Positions 1-9,072 of a stretch of DNA of 42,388 nucleotides are shown piece by piece. The notes under the pieces are model-generated. The model was not told the origin of the DNA. It saw only the letters and a program-made list of their open reading frames with translations, and searched no databases. Position numbers and translations under genes: made by a program. The first letter of the stretch is position 1, and each line of letters opens with the position of its first letter. Source of the stretch: Gemmatimonadales bacterium. Lineage in GTDB: Bacteria > Gemmatimonadota > Gemmatimonadetes > Gemmatimonadales > GWC2-71-9. The stretch spans positions 1 through 42,388 of the forward strand of contig JACCRS010000103.1 in assembly GCA_013813435.1 (NCBI GenBank). The letters are read 5' to 3'.

Positions 1-1585
1 CGGTGTTCTCTCGCAGGCAGCGGTCCGGCTCTCGCTCAGCGTCATCCACCCGCACGTAGCCAGCTGCGTTGACTAGCGCCCAGCAATTCTCCCGAGCCAG
101 AGCCGTTTGAACCGAGATCGGATCGGCGATATCCAGTTCAGCGCGGGTGAGAAGGCGATACGCCAGGCCGCGGAGATCGCATCGCAAACCAAAGGCCCGG
201 CCCAGGGTGCCGTTGGCACCGGTGATCAGAAGCGGTCGGGCGGGTGTCGGCGATCGGGGAGCTCTCGGGTTACTGTCCACCAATGAGTGGGAGTAAAGCA
301 AACGCTTACTGCGGTGCCACCAGCCGGGCATGTCGAGGACGGGATGAAGCCCGCGGCGACCGGCGGCGAGCTCGCTCACCAGGTGGGCCAGGGCGGTGGG
401 GCGGGGCTCGGGAGACCGGAGGTCGAAGGCGCCAGGCTCGTAGTTTCCCTCGTCGCGCGTAACCAGGCTGTTCCAATCGAAGGCGCCGAGCAGAGCCCAG
501 GTGGTCACTGCCCTGAGATCTACGCCGTCGGCCTTGAGCTGGACCGCGGCATCCCAAACCTCCAGCAGCCAGCGCAACTGCTCTTCCCGGGTGCAGCCGT
601 TGTGAACTTCGGTTACCGCCAGGGGCAGATGGTAGCGCTCCCACGCCTCGGTCAGCAGTGCGTGGGGCCCCGCAAGGCCCTCGGGGCGGAGCCGCACTGC
701 CTCGACATCGGCATAGGTGTGCCGCCCGTTACCTCCCTGGGTGGAGGGCGGGTACAAAGCCAGACGTTCGTCGAGGAGGCGTTCGCTGGTGAGATAATAG
801 TTGATGCCTACGATGTCGGGCGGGCAGGGATGGTCGGCGAAGAATCGCAGCTCCTCGTCACTCACTCCAGCTTCCCGCTTCAAGTACTCCCACAGAGCGT
901 GATCGGGGCCAACCCGGCCGCACAGGAGATCGAAGGTGAGCCAGCGCCGCTCATTCTCGAACTTTGCCTGGTATGCGAGCAGGCGAGTGCTGAACACTTT
1001 TCCCAGGTCGTCGGTCTGCACCAGTCGGGCATCGGGGTTGGCTTCCCGGATGCGATCCATGGCCAGTACCACGCCTCGGCACTGGTGCAGCAGAGCCCTG
1101 GCAAAGGACCGGGCGTTGCGCTCGTGCGGATACCAGTAACCATACAGCCCACTGAAGCGGGCGGTGGTGAGCGGCTCGTTTACCGGTGTGAAGTGGGTGA
1201 CCCAGGGATATCGCCGCGCTACGGCGCCCGCGAATTCAGCCAGTAGAAGGGGAAACGAAGGATCCAGCAGGTGAGTGTGGCGGGGCCCGCTCCCGTGGTG
1301 CACCAGCCCCACTATGGGTTCTATACCCAGCCTTTGGAGCTGACCCAGCCGCTGGTCCGGCCAGGCCCAGTTGGCCGCGGACAGATCCCCGGGAGCCACC
1401 CTTTCCCACAGGACCGGGTAGCGCAAAGTCCGGATTCCCAGACTGGCGAACCGCTCGAGGTCGCCGGGCCGGTCGGCGTGGCCGGAGCGCTGGACCTGAT
1501 CGTAGTAGCGCTCGCCCACGCGATTGACCGTACACTCGATCCCGCCCCAGACTTCAGGAAGCGCGAGTTCTTTATCCCGAGCCAT
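1..1585 (-). CDS. Family 1 glycosylhydrolase-like domain fused to C-terminal RmlD/dTDP-4-dehydrorhamnose reductase-like domain (partial, runs off left edge)
   Basis: Own reverse translation from ATG at 1585: MARDKELALPEVWGGIECTVNRVGERYYDQ...THFTPVNEPLTTARFSGLYGYWYPH...LPLAVTEVHNG...RPLLITGANGTLGRAFGLRCDLRGLAYRLLTRAELDIADP; GH1-like NEP motif then Rossmann GANGTLG motif. Absent from ORF track because no stop in window. Confidence 0.85.
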   Translation of the reverse strand, partial: MARDKELALPEVWGGIECTVNRVGERYYDQVQRSGHADRPGDLERFASLGIRTLRYPVLWERVAPGDLSAANWAWPDQRLGQLQRLGIEPIVGLVHHGSGPRHTHLLDPSFPLLLAEFAGAVARRYPWVTHFTPVNEPLTTARFSGLYGYWYPHERNARSFARALLHQCRGVVLAMDRIREANPDARLVQTDDLGKVFSTRLLAYQAKFENERRWLTFDLLCGRVGPDHALWEYLKREAGVSDEELRFFADHPCPPDIVGINYYLTSERLLDERLALYPPSTQGGNGRHTYADVEAVRLRPEGLAGPHALLTEAWERYHLPLAVTEVHNGCTREEQLRWLLEVWDAAVQLKADGVDLRAVTTWALLGAFDWNSLVTRDEGNYEPGAFDLRSPEPRPTALAHLVSELAAGRRGLHPVLDMPGWWHRSKRLLYSHSLVDSNPRAPRSPTPARPLLITGANGTLGRAFGLRCDLRGLAYRLLTRAELDIADPISVQTALARENCWALVNAAGYVRVDDAEREPDRCLRENT

Positions 1586-1753
1586 CTTACAACCGTTCTG
1601 GCAACCGCGGCGTTACCGCCGGGACCGTGCTTCGGGTGGCTGGTTTCCTGTCGCCCCGCGTCCGCCCGCGAGGGATCATGTAACGGAAATAATAAGGGCT
1701 GGGGGGAGGCCGGAGAGGTGATTTCTGACCGTTGGACCCGGCGAGAAAGGAGG

Positions 1754-4624
1754 CTAGGACACCGCTGCGGGAGGCGTGCTGGCTACCGCCCGCTCCGGCT
1801 GCCCGCTCGCCACGCCCGCCAGTCGGGTGATCATGTCGCGCATCATTAGAGTTGCCACCGGGTGAGTACCCAGGTGGTCGCGGAGGCGGTAGGTGCAGAT
1901 CATAACCCGGCCGCGATCGATCGGACGCTCTGCCACCAGTGCCACCAGGTGATGAACCCAGCCGACGAACAATCCGGAGTGCACGTTGGCCGCGAAGTCA
2001 CGCGGGGTTAGACCCACGATAACGGTTTCGGGAGTGAGATCGGCAAAAGCAAAGTCCACCGTCCCGCCGGTAGGAATGCCGCCAAAGATCTTGTCCTGCC
2101 TGATCCAGCTCATGCTGCTGGCCCAGTCTCCCTGCCAGCTCCTGCCCTGCCGCTGTGCGATACTGATGGTCCCCAGATGAGTCTGCTCCGAATCGGGCTC
2201 CTCGGCGAGCCAGAGGACTTTGCCTCCGTTCTGAACGTACCAGCGCAGCTCATCGGTCATGCGCTCCACCACCACCAGGTCGGCTGACTCCTGGGCGGTC
2301 AGCTCGTATCCCATGCCGGCAAGGCGCGCGGCCAGCCTGGGCAGCCCCGGCACCGCGAGCCTCACGTGCCGCTGACCCGACTCCGTCCGGGGAAAGAAGT
2401 ACATCTCGTGATGATTCCGGGTCACCAGCTCGCCGGCGGAGTCTACCAGCCGCATCTCCAGCCGGGCGCGAGCGGCCTGTTCCAGGCGAGGGACCTCGAA
2501 CACCGCTGTTCCCAGATTAGTGAGCTGAGCTCGTTCGGGGGCAAGACCCTCGAACGTGCCGCGGATGTCGGGCCAGAGATCCAGATTCCACTCCAGGCGA
2601 GAGTTCCGCAGGTCGCTGGAGGAAAAGTGGGATAGCGCCAACCTGACCTCGCAGCGCTCGCCTTCCCAGAAGGCGATCCGCTCCCAGTCGGTGGGCACGA
2701 TGGCGTCGGGACTGTTGACCTGGCCGATGACGTCGTAGTACGCCTTGGGGTTCCGGCACATGTCGAGCAGCCCGTTGCTCTCCCAGTGCACGTCGGTAAA
2801 CTCGGTAATTACGTACCCCACGATGCTCGGATGCCGCCGCATCTGTTCGATCTGATACTTGAGCGCGGTGAACTGCATTCGCTGGCTCGCCGCGGCCAGC
2901 TCGGACAGGGTGGGAAAAACCTTGTCCAGATGGAATGCCTTGTAGCGTTGCTCGATCCCGTGCGGGTACACCACGCCATCGCCCCACTCGATCCCGGTCT
3001 CGAACCACCACGGCTCCCGGCCGTAATGAGATTTTAGTTTTGCCACATCGGGCAATCCCCAGTTGCCGAACTCCGACACTACCATGGGCTCGCTTCCCCG
3101 CCGCCGTACTTCGGGGGCGGGCTGGCGGGCCACGGGATTCCACGGATCGCGGATATACTCCCGCCACGACTCGATGTTTTCGTACACGTGCGCGAAAGTC
3201 CACGGCGGTCGGCTGGCGAACGTCTGAACCCAGTCCTTCCATTTCCGGTAATGGTCCGGCATTGCGTAGTAGTTATGAAAATCCTCGATGTCGGTAACCA
3301 CGTGAAAATTGGTAAAGCAGGGCGAGTTTCCCACTACCAGTCGATGGGGGTCGAGCGCCTTCAACTGGTTGTACATGTCGGAGAGCCAGGCGCGGTGACC
3401 GGCGTTCACCGCCAGGTCAACCCCCCAGTTCTCGTTGACGATGGTCCAGATGATGATTGATGGATGGTTCCAGTCCCGCTCGACCATGCCGAACAGAGTC
3501 TCTTTGGCCCTCCGCTTGGCCGCTTCCGTGAGATCCTGCCAGTTGGGAAGCTCGGTCCAGATGAGGAGCCCGGCCCGGTCGGCCGCGTCGTAGTAACGCG
3601 GGTCGGTGATCTTGATGTGGGTCCGGAGCAGGTTGAGGCCCATGTGCTTCGCCTTGGCGAACTGGGCGTCAAGCTCGGCGTCGCTGAACGGAGTGTAGAT
3701 GAGGTCGGGGTAGTAGTCCTGGTCCAGCGCACCGCGAAGATACAGCACCTGCCCGTTGAGCAGCAGATGCCCGGTGGGCGAAGTGTCGATCGTTCGCATC
3801 CCGAAGTGCGTTGATAGGGTATCGAGCGGCTGGGCCCGGTCATCGCTGCCGTCGAGCAGCACGCCTTGCACCTGGTAAAGGTTCGGTGTGGTGGTATCCC
3901 AAAGCATTGGATCCGGAACCGGAACGCTCAGCTCCTCGCTGTCGACCCCAGCCGCAAGAAGCAGCCGGTGCCGGCGTACCTGCCCCCTCGGATCGGTGAT
4001 GTTGAGCCAGAGCCCCATCGGCCGGTCAGTGTGCTGGCTGAGCGAGACCCGCACCTGAGCCTGCTCGCCGGGCACATCGGGCGTAATCCGAAGCCGGGTA
4101 AGGTGGACCGCCGGGCGGCGGTCGAGGCACACGCTCTGCCACATGCCCCCGATTGGCCCGTACCAGCTCTGCTTTCCGTGAGGGATTTCGGCGAAGGTGA
4201 ACTCGGGCAGAAAATCGGCGTCGTTGCCGGGGTCGATGACCCGGACTATCAGCTCGTTGGGACCGTCATTGCGAAGGAATCCGCTCACGTCGAGCTCGAA
4301 CGGCAGGTATCCGCCCTCGTGCTCACCCACCTCATGCCCGTTGAGCCAGACGGTGGCATGGTAGTCAACCGCGCCGAAGTGGAGGACGTGGACGGAAGGA
4401 GGGGAGGAGTCCCTCTTTCCTTCTTTCCCTCCTTCCACCACGAAATGGCGCCGGTACCACGCCAGACCGCTGTAGTCCCGCAGATCGTCGAACTGCGCCT
4501 GCCACGGACCCGGGACCAGAATCGTCCGGGCATCATCCTGGCGGAGGGTACGGTGGGTCAGCTTCTGTTGTGGATCCGGGTAAAACTCCCACGCCCCATC
4601 CAGGCTGGTGCGGTCACGACTCAC
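1754..4624 (-). CDS. Glycoside hydrolase family 2 protein (beta-galactosidase/beta-glucuronidase-like)
   Basis: 956 aa; SLDGAWEFYPDP, LHFGAVDYHATVWLNGHEVGEHEGGYLPFELDVS, NLLRTHIKITDPRYYDAADRAGLLIWTELPNW, HPSIIIWTIVNENWG, VVSEFGNWG are GH2 sugar-binding/catalytic signatures. Confidence 0.93.
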   Translation of the reverse strand: MSRDRTSLDGAWEFYPDPQQKLTHRTLRQDDARTILVPGPWQAQFDDLRDYSGLAWYRRHFVVEGGKEGKRDSSPPSVHVLHFGAVDYHATVWLNGHEVGEHEGGYLPFELDVSGFLRNDGPNELIVRVIDPGNDADFLPEFTFAEIPHGKQSWYGPIGGMWQSVCLDRRPAVHLTRLRITPDVPGEQAQVRVSLSQHTDRPMGLWLNITDPRGQVRRHRLLLAAGVDSEELSVPVPDPMLWDTTTPNLYQVQGVLLDGSDDRAQPLDTLSTHFGMRTIDTSPTGHLLLNGQVLYLRGALDQDYYPDLIYTPFSDAELDAQFAKAKHMGLNLLRTHIKITDPRYYDAADRAGLLIWTELPNWQDLTEAAKRRAKETLFGMVERDWNHPSIIIWTIVNENWGVDLAVNAGHRAWLSDMYNQLKALDPHRLVVGNSPCFTNFHVVTDIEDFHNYYAMPDHYRKWKDWVQTFASRPPWTFAHVYENIESWREYIRDPWNPVARQPAPEVRRRGSEPMVVSEFGNWGLPDVAKLKSHYGREPWWFETGIEWGDGVVYPHGIEQRYKAFHLDKVFPTLSELAAASQRMQFTALKYQIEQMRRHPSIVGYVITEFTDVHWESNGLLDMCRNPKAYYDVIGQVNSPDAIVPTDWERIAFWEGERCEVRLALSHFSSSDLRNSRLEWNLDLWPDIRGTFEGLAPERAQLTNLGTAVFEVPRLEQAARARLEMRLVDSAGELVTRNHHEMYFFPRTESGQRHVRLAVPGLPRLAARLAGMGYELTAQESADLVVVERMTDELRWYVQNGGKVLWLAEEPDSEQTHLGTISIAQRQGRSWQGDWASSMSWIRQDKIFGGIPTGGTVDFAFADLTPETVIVGLTPRDFAANVHSGLFVGWVHHLVALVAERPIDRGRVMICTYRLRDHLGTHPVATLMMRDMITRLAGVASGQPERAVASTPPAAVS

Positions 4625-4654
4625 AGGGTACTCCGGATTGGTGCGGAAGGCGGG

Positions 4655-5083
4655 TCATCGGGGTACGACTCCCGAGCTGCGGACAGCCCGGCGCCGCTCC
4701 AGCCAGCTTGCGGCTGCCGCGCCGATGAACCCGGCAGCGGCCGCGGTGGCCGTTACGAAGGCAACACGATAAGCGAAGATGCGCGGCTCGGTCACATCCT
4801 GGGCTACCGGGCCAGAGCCGATAAGCCATGCCACCAGCGGTCCTACCGTGCCGGCGAGCACTCCCACCACTGCTGCCGCCAGAAGTCCGCCTCCAAAGCT
4901 GGTCCGCCAGGAACAGATGGCTCCCACACTCAGGTAAATCAGGAGCGACACAACGCCCAGCGGAAGGTAGGGGAAGCCCAGTGGTTGACCGGCCAGCTCG
5001 CCCATTGCGTCCAGCGCAACGAGCAGCGCCACCGCGGCGAGGATTACCGGCGTCATCCGTCTTACCTGCCGCCTCTCGATCAT
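4655..5083 (-). CDS. Small hypothetical multi-pass membrane protein
   Basis: 142 aa with about four hydrophobic segments; directly upstream of the GH2 gene on the same strand. Confidence 0.6.
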   Translation of the reverse strand: MIERRQVRRMTPVILAAVALLVALDAMGELAGQPLGFPYLPLGVVSLLIYLSVGAICSWRTSFGGGLLAAAVVGVLAGTVGPLVAWLIGSGPVAQDVTEPRIFAYRVAFVTATAAAAGFIGAAAASWLERRRAVRSSGVVPR

Positions 5084-5098
5084 CGTCGCCTCCGGTGT

Positions 5099-5200
5099 AG
5101 CCTATGAGCTATGAGATCTGAGCTATGAGCTGGCATTGCCCCCCGACGCCACAAGCTACAAGCTACACTGTAATAGCCAATAGCTAATAGCTAACAGCCA
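5099..5200. repeat. Intergenic inverted low-complexity word repeat (AGCTATGAGCT / TAGCTAATAGCTA words)
   Basis: Left arm tagcctatgagctatgagatctgagctatgagctgg, right arm acaagctacaagctacactgtaatagccaatagctaatagctaacagcca. Confidence 0.7.
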
Positions 5201-5229
5201 CAGCCCCCACCCTCCGGAGGCCGCCGCAT

Positions 5230-5595
5230 ATGGAGCCCCTGTTTCTCGCCATCGGTCTGGCCGCTGGAGTTCTGTCCGGCTTGTTCGGGATAGGTGGGGG
5301 GATCCTGATCATCCCCTCGCTCATCTTCTTCGCGGCCTTCCCCACCAAGCTGGCGCTGGGCACGTCACTCGGCGCGATGCTGCTCCCGGTTGGCCTGTTG
5401 GGCGCGTACGCCTACCACCAGGCCGGCAACCTCAACATCAAGGCCTCGGTGTTCATCTCGCTGGGGCTTTTCCTGGGAGCTTTCGTCGGCGCCAAGCTCG
5501 CCCATGCAATCCCCGGTGCAATCCTTCAGAGGATGTTCGCGGTGTTCATCGTGCTCATGGCCATCCGGCTTTGGGTCGAAGCGGGGAAGAGCTGA
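5230..5595 (+). CDS. Half-size TauE/SafE (TSUP) family membrane protein
   Basis: 121 aa; GLAAGVLSGLFGIGGGILIIPSLIFF...LALGTSLGAMLLP typical TSUP repeat; GGAGG upstream. Confidence 0.85.
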   Translation: MEPLFLAIGLAAGVLSGLFGIGGGILIIPSLIFFAAFPTKLALGTSLGAMLLPVGLLGAYAYHQAGNLNIKASVFISLGLFLGAFVGAKLAHAIPGAILQRMFAVFIVLMAIRLWVEAGKS

Positions 5596-6086
5596 TGGCC
5601 GGACCCGGAGGTGGTGGTGCCCAGATCCAGTTGACATCGGCTGCATTCGTCTACGGCGGCAAGATTCCGATCCGGTTCACCTGCGAGGGGGACGATGTTT
5701 CCCCCCCGCTGCAGTGGAGTGGTGCCCCGACCGATACCCGCAGCCTCGCACTGATTTGCGAAGACCCGGACGCGCCCCGCGGCACCTGGGTCCACTGGGT
5801 GCTCTACAATCTGCCGGCGGAAGCGGTGGAGTTGACCCAGGCGGTGCCCCCCCTGGCGGAGACTCCCTCCGGCGCGCGACACGGACGCAACACCGCTGGC
5901 GACATGGCGTACGCCGGCCCCTGCCCGCCTCCGGGAGAGCCGCACCGCTACTTCTTTCGACTGTACGCCCTCGACATCGCCCTCGGCCTGGCCCCCGGCG
6001 CCAGCCGGGCCGAGTTGGAGCAGGCCATGGATCAGCACATCCTGGCGCAGGGAACACTGATGGGGACGTATCAGCATCGGCCGTGA
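5595..6086 (+). CDS. YbhB/YbcL family Raf kinase inhibitor-like protein
   Basis: IPIRFTCEGDDVSPPLQWSGAPTDTRSLALICEDPDAPRGTWVHWVLYNLP; start codon overlaps upstream stop (TGATG). ORF track starts 24 nt earlier. Confidence 0.92.
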   Translation: MAGPGGGGAQIQLTSAAFVYGGKIPIRFTCEGDDVSPPLQWSGAPTDTRSLALICEDPDAPRGTWVHWVLYNLPAEAVELTQAVPPLAETPSGARHGRNTAGDMAYAGPCPPPGEPHRYFFRLYALDIALGLAPGASRAELEQAMDQHILAQGTLMGTYQHRP

Positions 6087-6310
6087 GGGAAGAAGCGTGA
6101 GCGGGAAAAGAAAAGCGTAAGCGGGAACTGCTAAAAGCGAGAGCGGGGCAGCGGGGCAGCAGCCACGTGTCATCCTGAGAAAAACGAAGGATCTAGTTCG
6201 AGTACCCAAGGAGATCACATTCGAAGCATGGCTGCGGTCCCCTCCCCTTCGCTGCGCTCAGGGTCAGGGTGACAAGCGGCTTTTTACTGCCCGCTCCCCG
6301 CTGCCCCGCC
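6086..6310. repeat. Composite intergenic inverted repeat: GTGAGCGGGAAA and GCGGGGCAGCGGGG arms around a GTCATCCTGAG...GAAGGATCT core
   Basis: gagcggggcagcggggcagcag (about 6141-6162) pairs with actgcccgctccccgctgccccgcc (6286-6310); inner gtgtcatcctgag pairs with ctcagggtcagggtgaca. Confidence 0.75.
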
Positions 6311-6321
6311 TAGCTTTCACC

Positions 6322-7338
6322 ATGCTTACGCTCACCAGCAGTGGTCTGTATTGCCAGGCCGGCGACTTCTTCATCGACCCCTGGGAACCGGTAGATCGCG
6401 CCGTCATCACCCACGCCCACGGCGACCATGCCACCTGGGGCTCGCGGGCGTACCTCACCTCCAGGACGGGGCTTGGCGTCCTGCGCGCACGGCTGGAGCC
6501 CGGAGCCTGCATCCAGGCCGCCGAGTACGGCGAGCAGGTCGTGCTCGGCAGCACCACCATCCGCCTTCACCCTGCCGGCCACATCCTGGGCTCCTCCCAG
6601 GTTCGCATCGAGCACGCCGGGGAAATCTGGGTGGTATCCGGCGACTACAAGACCGATCCGGATCCGACCTGCACCCCGTTCGAGCCGGTCCGCTGCCACA
6701 CCTTCGTGACCGAGTCCACCTTCGGTCTGCCGATCTACCGCTGGCCCAGCCAGGAGCAGGTCTTCTCCGAGATCAACTCCTGGTGGCGAGCCAATGCAGC
6801 CGCGGGAAAGACCAGCCTTCTGCTGGGCTACGCCCTGGGGAAGGCCCAGCGTCTGCTGGCTGGACTCGATGCCGGTATCGGCCCGATCCTCACCCACGGC
6901 GCGGTGGAGCGCATGACGTCACTGTATCGCGAGGGCGGCGTCGAGCTCCCGGCTACCCACTACGCGGGGGCAGCCGACAGCCGGGCCGATGCCACCGGCG
7001 CCATAGTCATCGCACCCCCGTATGCCGATGCGTCGATCTGGTCGCGCCGCTTTGGTGACCATTCCACCGGTTTCGCCTCGGGATGGATGATGGTTCGCGG
7101 CGCGAGGCGGCAGCGGTCGCTCGACCGCGGCTTTGCCCTCTCTGATCACGTGGACTGGCCTGGCCTGCTGGCAGCCATCGAGGCCACCGGGGCGGGAGAG
7201 GTATGGGTGACCCACGGCTACACCGGCCCGGTGGTGCGCTGGCTGAAAGAGCGCGGCCTCGACGCTCGGGCAATAGCAACCAGGTTCGAAGGTGAAAGGG
7301 CCGAAGTGACCGAGACTTCAGAAGACCCGCACCTATGA
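6322..7338 (+). CDS. Ligase-associated DNA exonuclease, metallo-beta-lactamase/beta-CASP type
   Basis: 338 aa; ITHAHGDHATWGS, HPAGHILGSSQVRIEH, VVSGDYKTDPDPTCTPFEPVRCHTFVTESTFGLPIYRW; ATGA overlap with downstream ligase. Confidence 0.92.
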   Translation: MLTLTSSGLYCQAGDFFIDPWEPVDRAVITHAHGDHATWGSRAYLTSRTGLGVLRARLEPGACIQAAEYGEQVVLGSTTIRLHPAGHILGSSQVRIEHAGEIWVVSGDYKTDPDPTCTPFEPVRCHTFVTESTFGLPIYRWPSQEQVFSEINSWWRANAAAGKTSLLLGYALGKAQRLLAGLDAGIGPILTHGAVERMTSLYREGGVELPATHYAGAADSRADATGAIVIAPPYADASIWSRRFGDHSTGFASGWMMVRGARRQRSLDRGFALSDHVDWPGLLAAIEATGAGEVWVTHGYTGPVVRWLKERGLDARAIATRFEGERAEVTETSEDPHL

Positions 7339-8942
7339 AAGCCTTCGCTCGCCTCTACACCGCCCTCGATGAGACCACGTCCACCAGCGCAAAGGTTGCG
7401 GCGCTGGTGGCGTACTTCTCGAGCGCTCCGCCTTCCGACGCTGCCTGGGTGGTGCACTTCCTCAGCGGCCGCAGGCCTAAGCGCCTGGTTTCCTCCGGGC
7501 GGCTGCGAGCCTGGGCGGCGCAGGAGGCCGGCATCCCGGACTGGCTCTTCGAGGAGAGCTACCATGCGGTGGGCGATCTGGCCGAGGCGATTACGCTGGT
7601 GCTGCCTGCAACCGGCACTTCCAGCGAGCTGCCGCTCTCGCACTGGGTAGAGGAGCGGCTCCTTCGCCTCCGGGGCGAGGATGACGACGTCCAGCGCGAG
7701 GTGATGATCCAGAGCTGGCGCGAGCTCGACACCCACGAGCGGTTCGTCTGGAACAAGCTGATCACCGGAAGCTTTCGGGTCGGCGCCTCACAGCAGCTCG
7801 TCACCCGTGCCCTGGGGGAGAGGAGCGGCGTTCCCGAAGGGGTGCTCTCCCACCGGCTCATGGGAGCCTGGGAACCAACTCCGGAGTTCTTTCAGCGGCT
7901 CACCGCCGCGGACACCAGCGATGCCGATATCAGCCGGCCTTACCCGTTCTTTCTGGCTCACCCGCTCGAAGCTGATCCGGCCACACTCGGGGAGGCCGAT
8001 GAGTGGATCGTGGAATGGAAGTGGGATGGGATAAGAGCCCAGCTCATCCGGCGAGCGGGCCGCACGTTTCTCTGGTCTCGAGGTGAGGAGCTGCTGGCGG
8101 GGCGATTCCCCGAAATCGAGGAGAGCGGCGCTCTCCTGCCCGACGGAACCGCGATCGACGGCGAGCTTCTGCCCTGGGCCGAGGGCGCTCCGCTGCCGTT
8201 TGCCCAACTCCAGCGGCGGATCGGACGCAAGATCGTGGGCCGGAAGATCCTGGAGGACGTGCCGGTGGTGCTCGTCGCCTACGATCTGCTGGAGGAGTCC
8301 GGCGTAGACCTCCGTACGCTTCCGCTTAGCCAGCGGCGGAACCGTCTGACGGCTCTGCTGCAGTCGCTGGCGCCCGGCCGGCTGATTCTGTCCCCCGCCG
8401 TGCCGTCCCCTGATTGGGAGACGGTCGCGACTGCTCGCGAGGCGGCGCGGGGCCTGGGAGCCGAGGGAGTCATGCTCAAGCGGGTGGCTTCGGCGTATGG
8501 GGTGGGGCGGCGCCGCGGCGACTGGTGGAAGTGGAAGGTAGATCCGCTCACCGTAGACGCGGTGCTCATCTACGCCCAGCCCGGGAGCGGCAAGCGCGCC
8601 GGCCTGTTTACTGACTACACCTTCGGCATCTGGGAGGGAGACCACCTGGTGCCGTTCGCCAAAGCGTATAGCGGTCTCACTGATCAGGAGATCCGGAAGG
8701 TGGACGCCTTCGTCCGCCGCAACACCCTGGAAAAGTTCGGCCCGGTTCGGACGGTGAAACCCGAGCTGGTGTTCGAGCTGGCGTTCGAGGGGATCCAGCG
8801 CTCCAGCCGGCACAAGTCGGGCATCGCGGTGCGGTTTCCCCGCATGGCGCGGTGGAGGACGGACAAGAAGGCAGAGGAGGCCGATACGATTGAGCGAGTG
8901 CGGGAGCTGCTGGACAGCGTGAGCGGGAGAGAAAAAGCGTGA
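7335..8942 (+). CDS. ATP-dependent DNA ligase (ligase-associated DNA damage response type)
   Basis: 535 aa; EWKWDGIRAQLIRR (adenylation motif I KWDG), IDGELLPW, EGVMLKR, WWKWKVDP nucleotidyltransferase motifs. Confidence 0.94.
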   Translation: MKAFARLYTALDETTSTSAKVAALVAYFSSAPPSDAAWVVHFLSGRRPKRLVSSGRLRAWAAQEAGIPDWLFEESYHAVGDLAEAITLVLPATGTSSELPLSHWVEERLLRLRGEDDDVQREVMIQSWRELDTHERFVWNKLITGSFRVGASQQLVTRALGERSGVPEGVLSHRLMGAWEPTPEFFQRLTAADTSDADISRPYPFFLAHPLEADPATLGEADEWIVEWKWDGIRAQLIRRAGRTFLWSRGEELLAGRFPEIEESGALLPDGTAIDGELLPWAEGAPLPFAQLQRRIGRKIVGRKILEDVPVVLVAYDLLEESGVDLRTLPLSQRRNRLTALLQSLAPGRLILSPAVPSPDWETVATAREAARGLGAEGVMLKRVASAYGVGRRRGDWWKWKVDPLTVDAVLIYAQPGSGKRAGLFTDYTFGIWEGDHLVPFAKAYSGLTDQEIRKVDAFVRRNTLEKFGPVRTVKPELVFELAFEGIQRSSRHKSGIAVRFPRMARWRTDKKAEEADTIERVRELLDSVSGREKA

Positions 8943-9015
8943 GCAGTCAGCACTCGCGCGTCATCCCGAGCCTTTCGCCTGCGCTCAGGGCAGCATCCGC
9001 GAAGGGCCCGAAACT
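8917..9015. repeat. Dispersed element: GTGAGCGGGAGAGAAAAAGCGTGAGCAG words plus degenerate GTCATCCCGAGC...CGCTCAGGGCAG core
   Basis: Shares words with elements at 6086, 10177, 32455 and 33531. Confidence 0.6.
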
Positions 9016-9072
9016 CGAGGTGGAGGCTACCTTGATATCAGAGCGTTTTGATTAACTACTAGGGAGTTCACG

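Noticed and set aside
287-1246. 319 aa plus-strand ORF
   Set aside because: Antisense to the well-supported GH1/RmlD fusion; no recognisable domain; typical high-GC shadow ORF.
3866-5107. 413 aa plus-strand ORF
   Set aside because: Antisense to GH2 and the membrane protein gene; composition of a shadow ORF.
7788-8813. 341 aa minus-strand ORF
   Set aside because: Fully antisense to the DNA ligase with conserved motifs.
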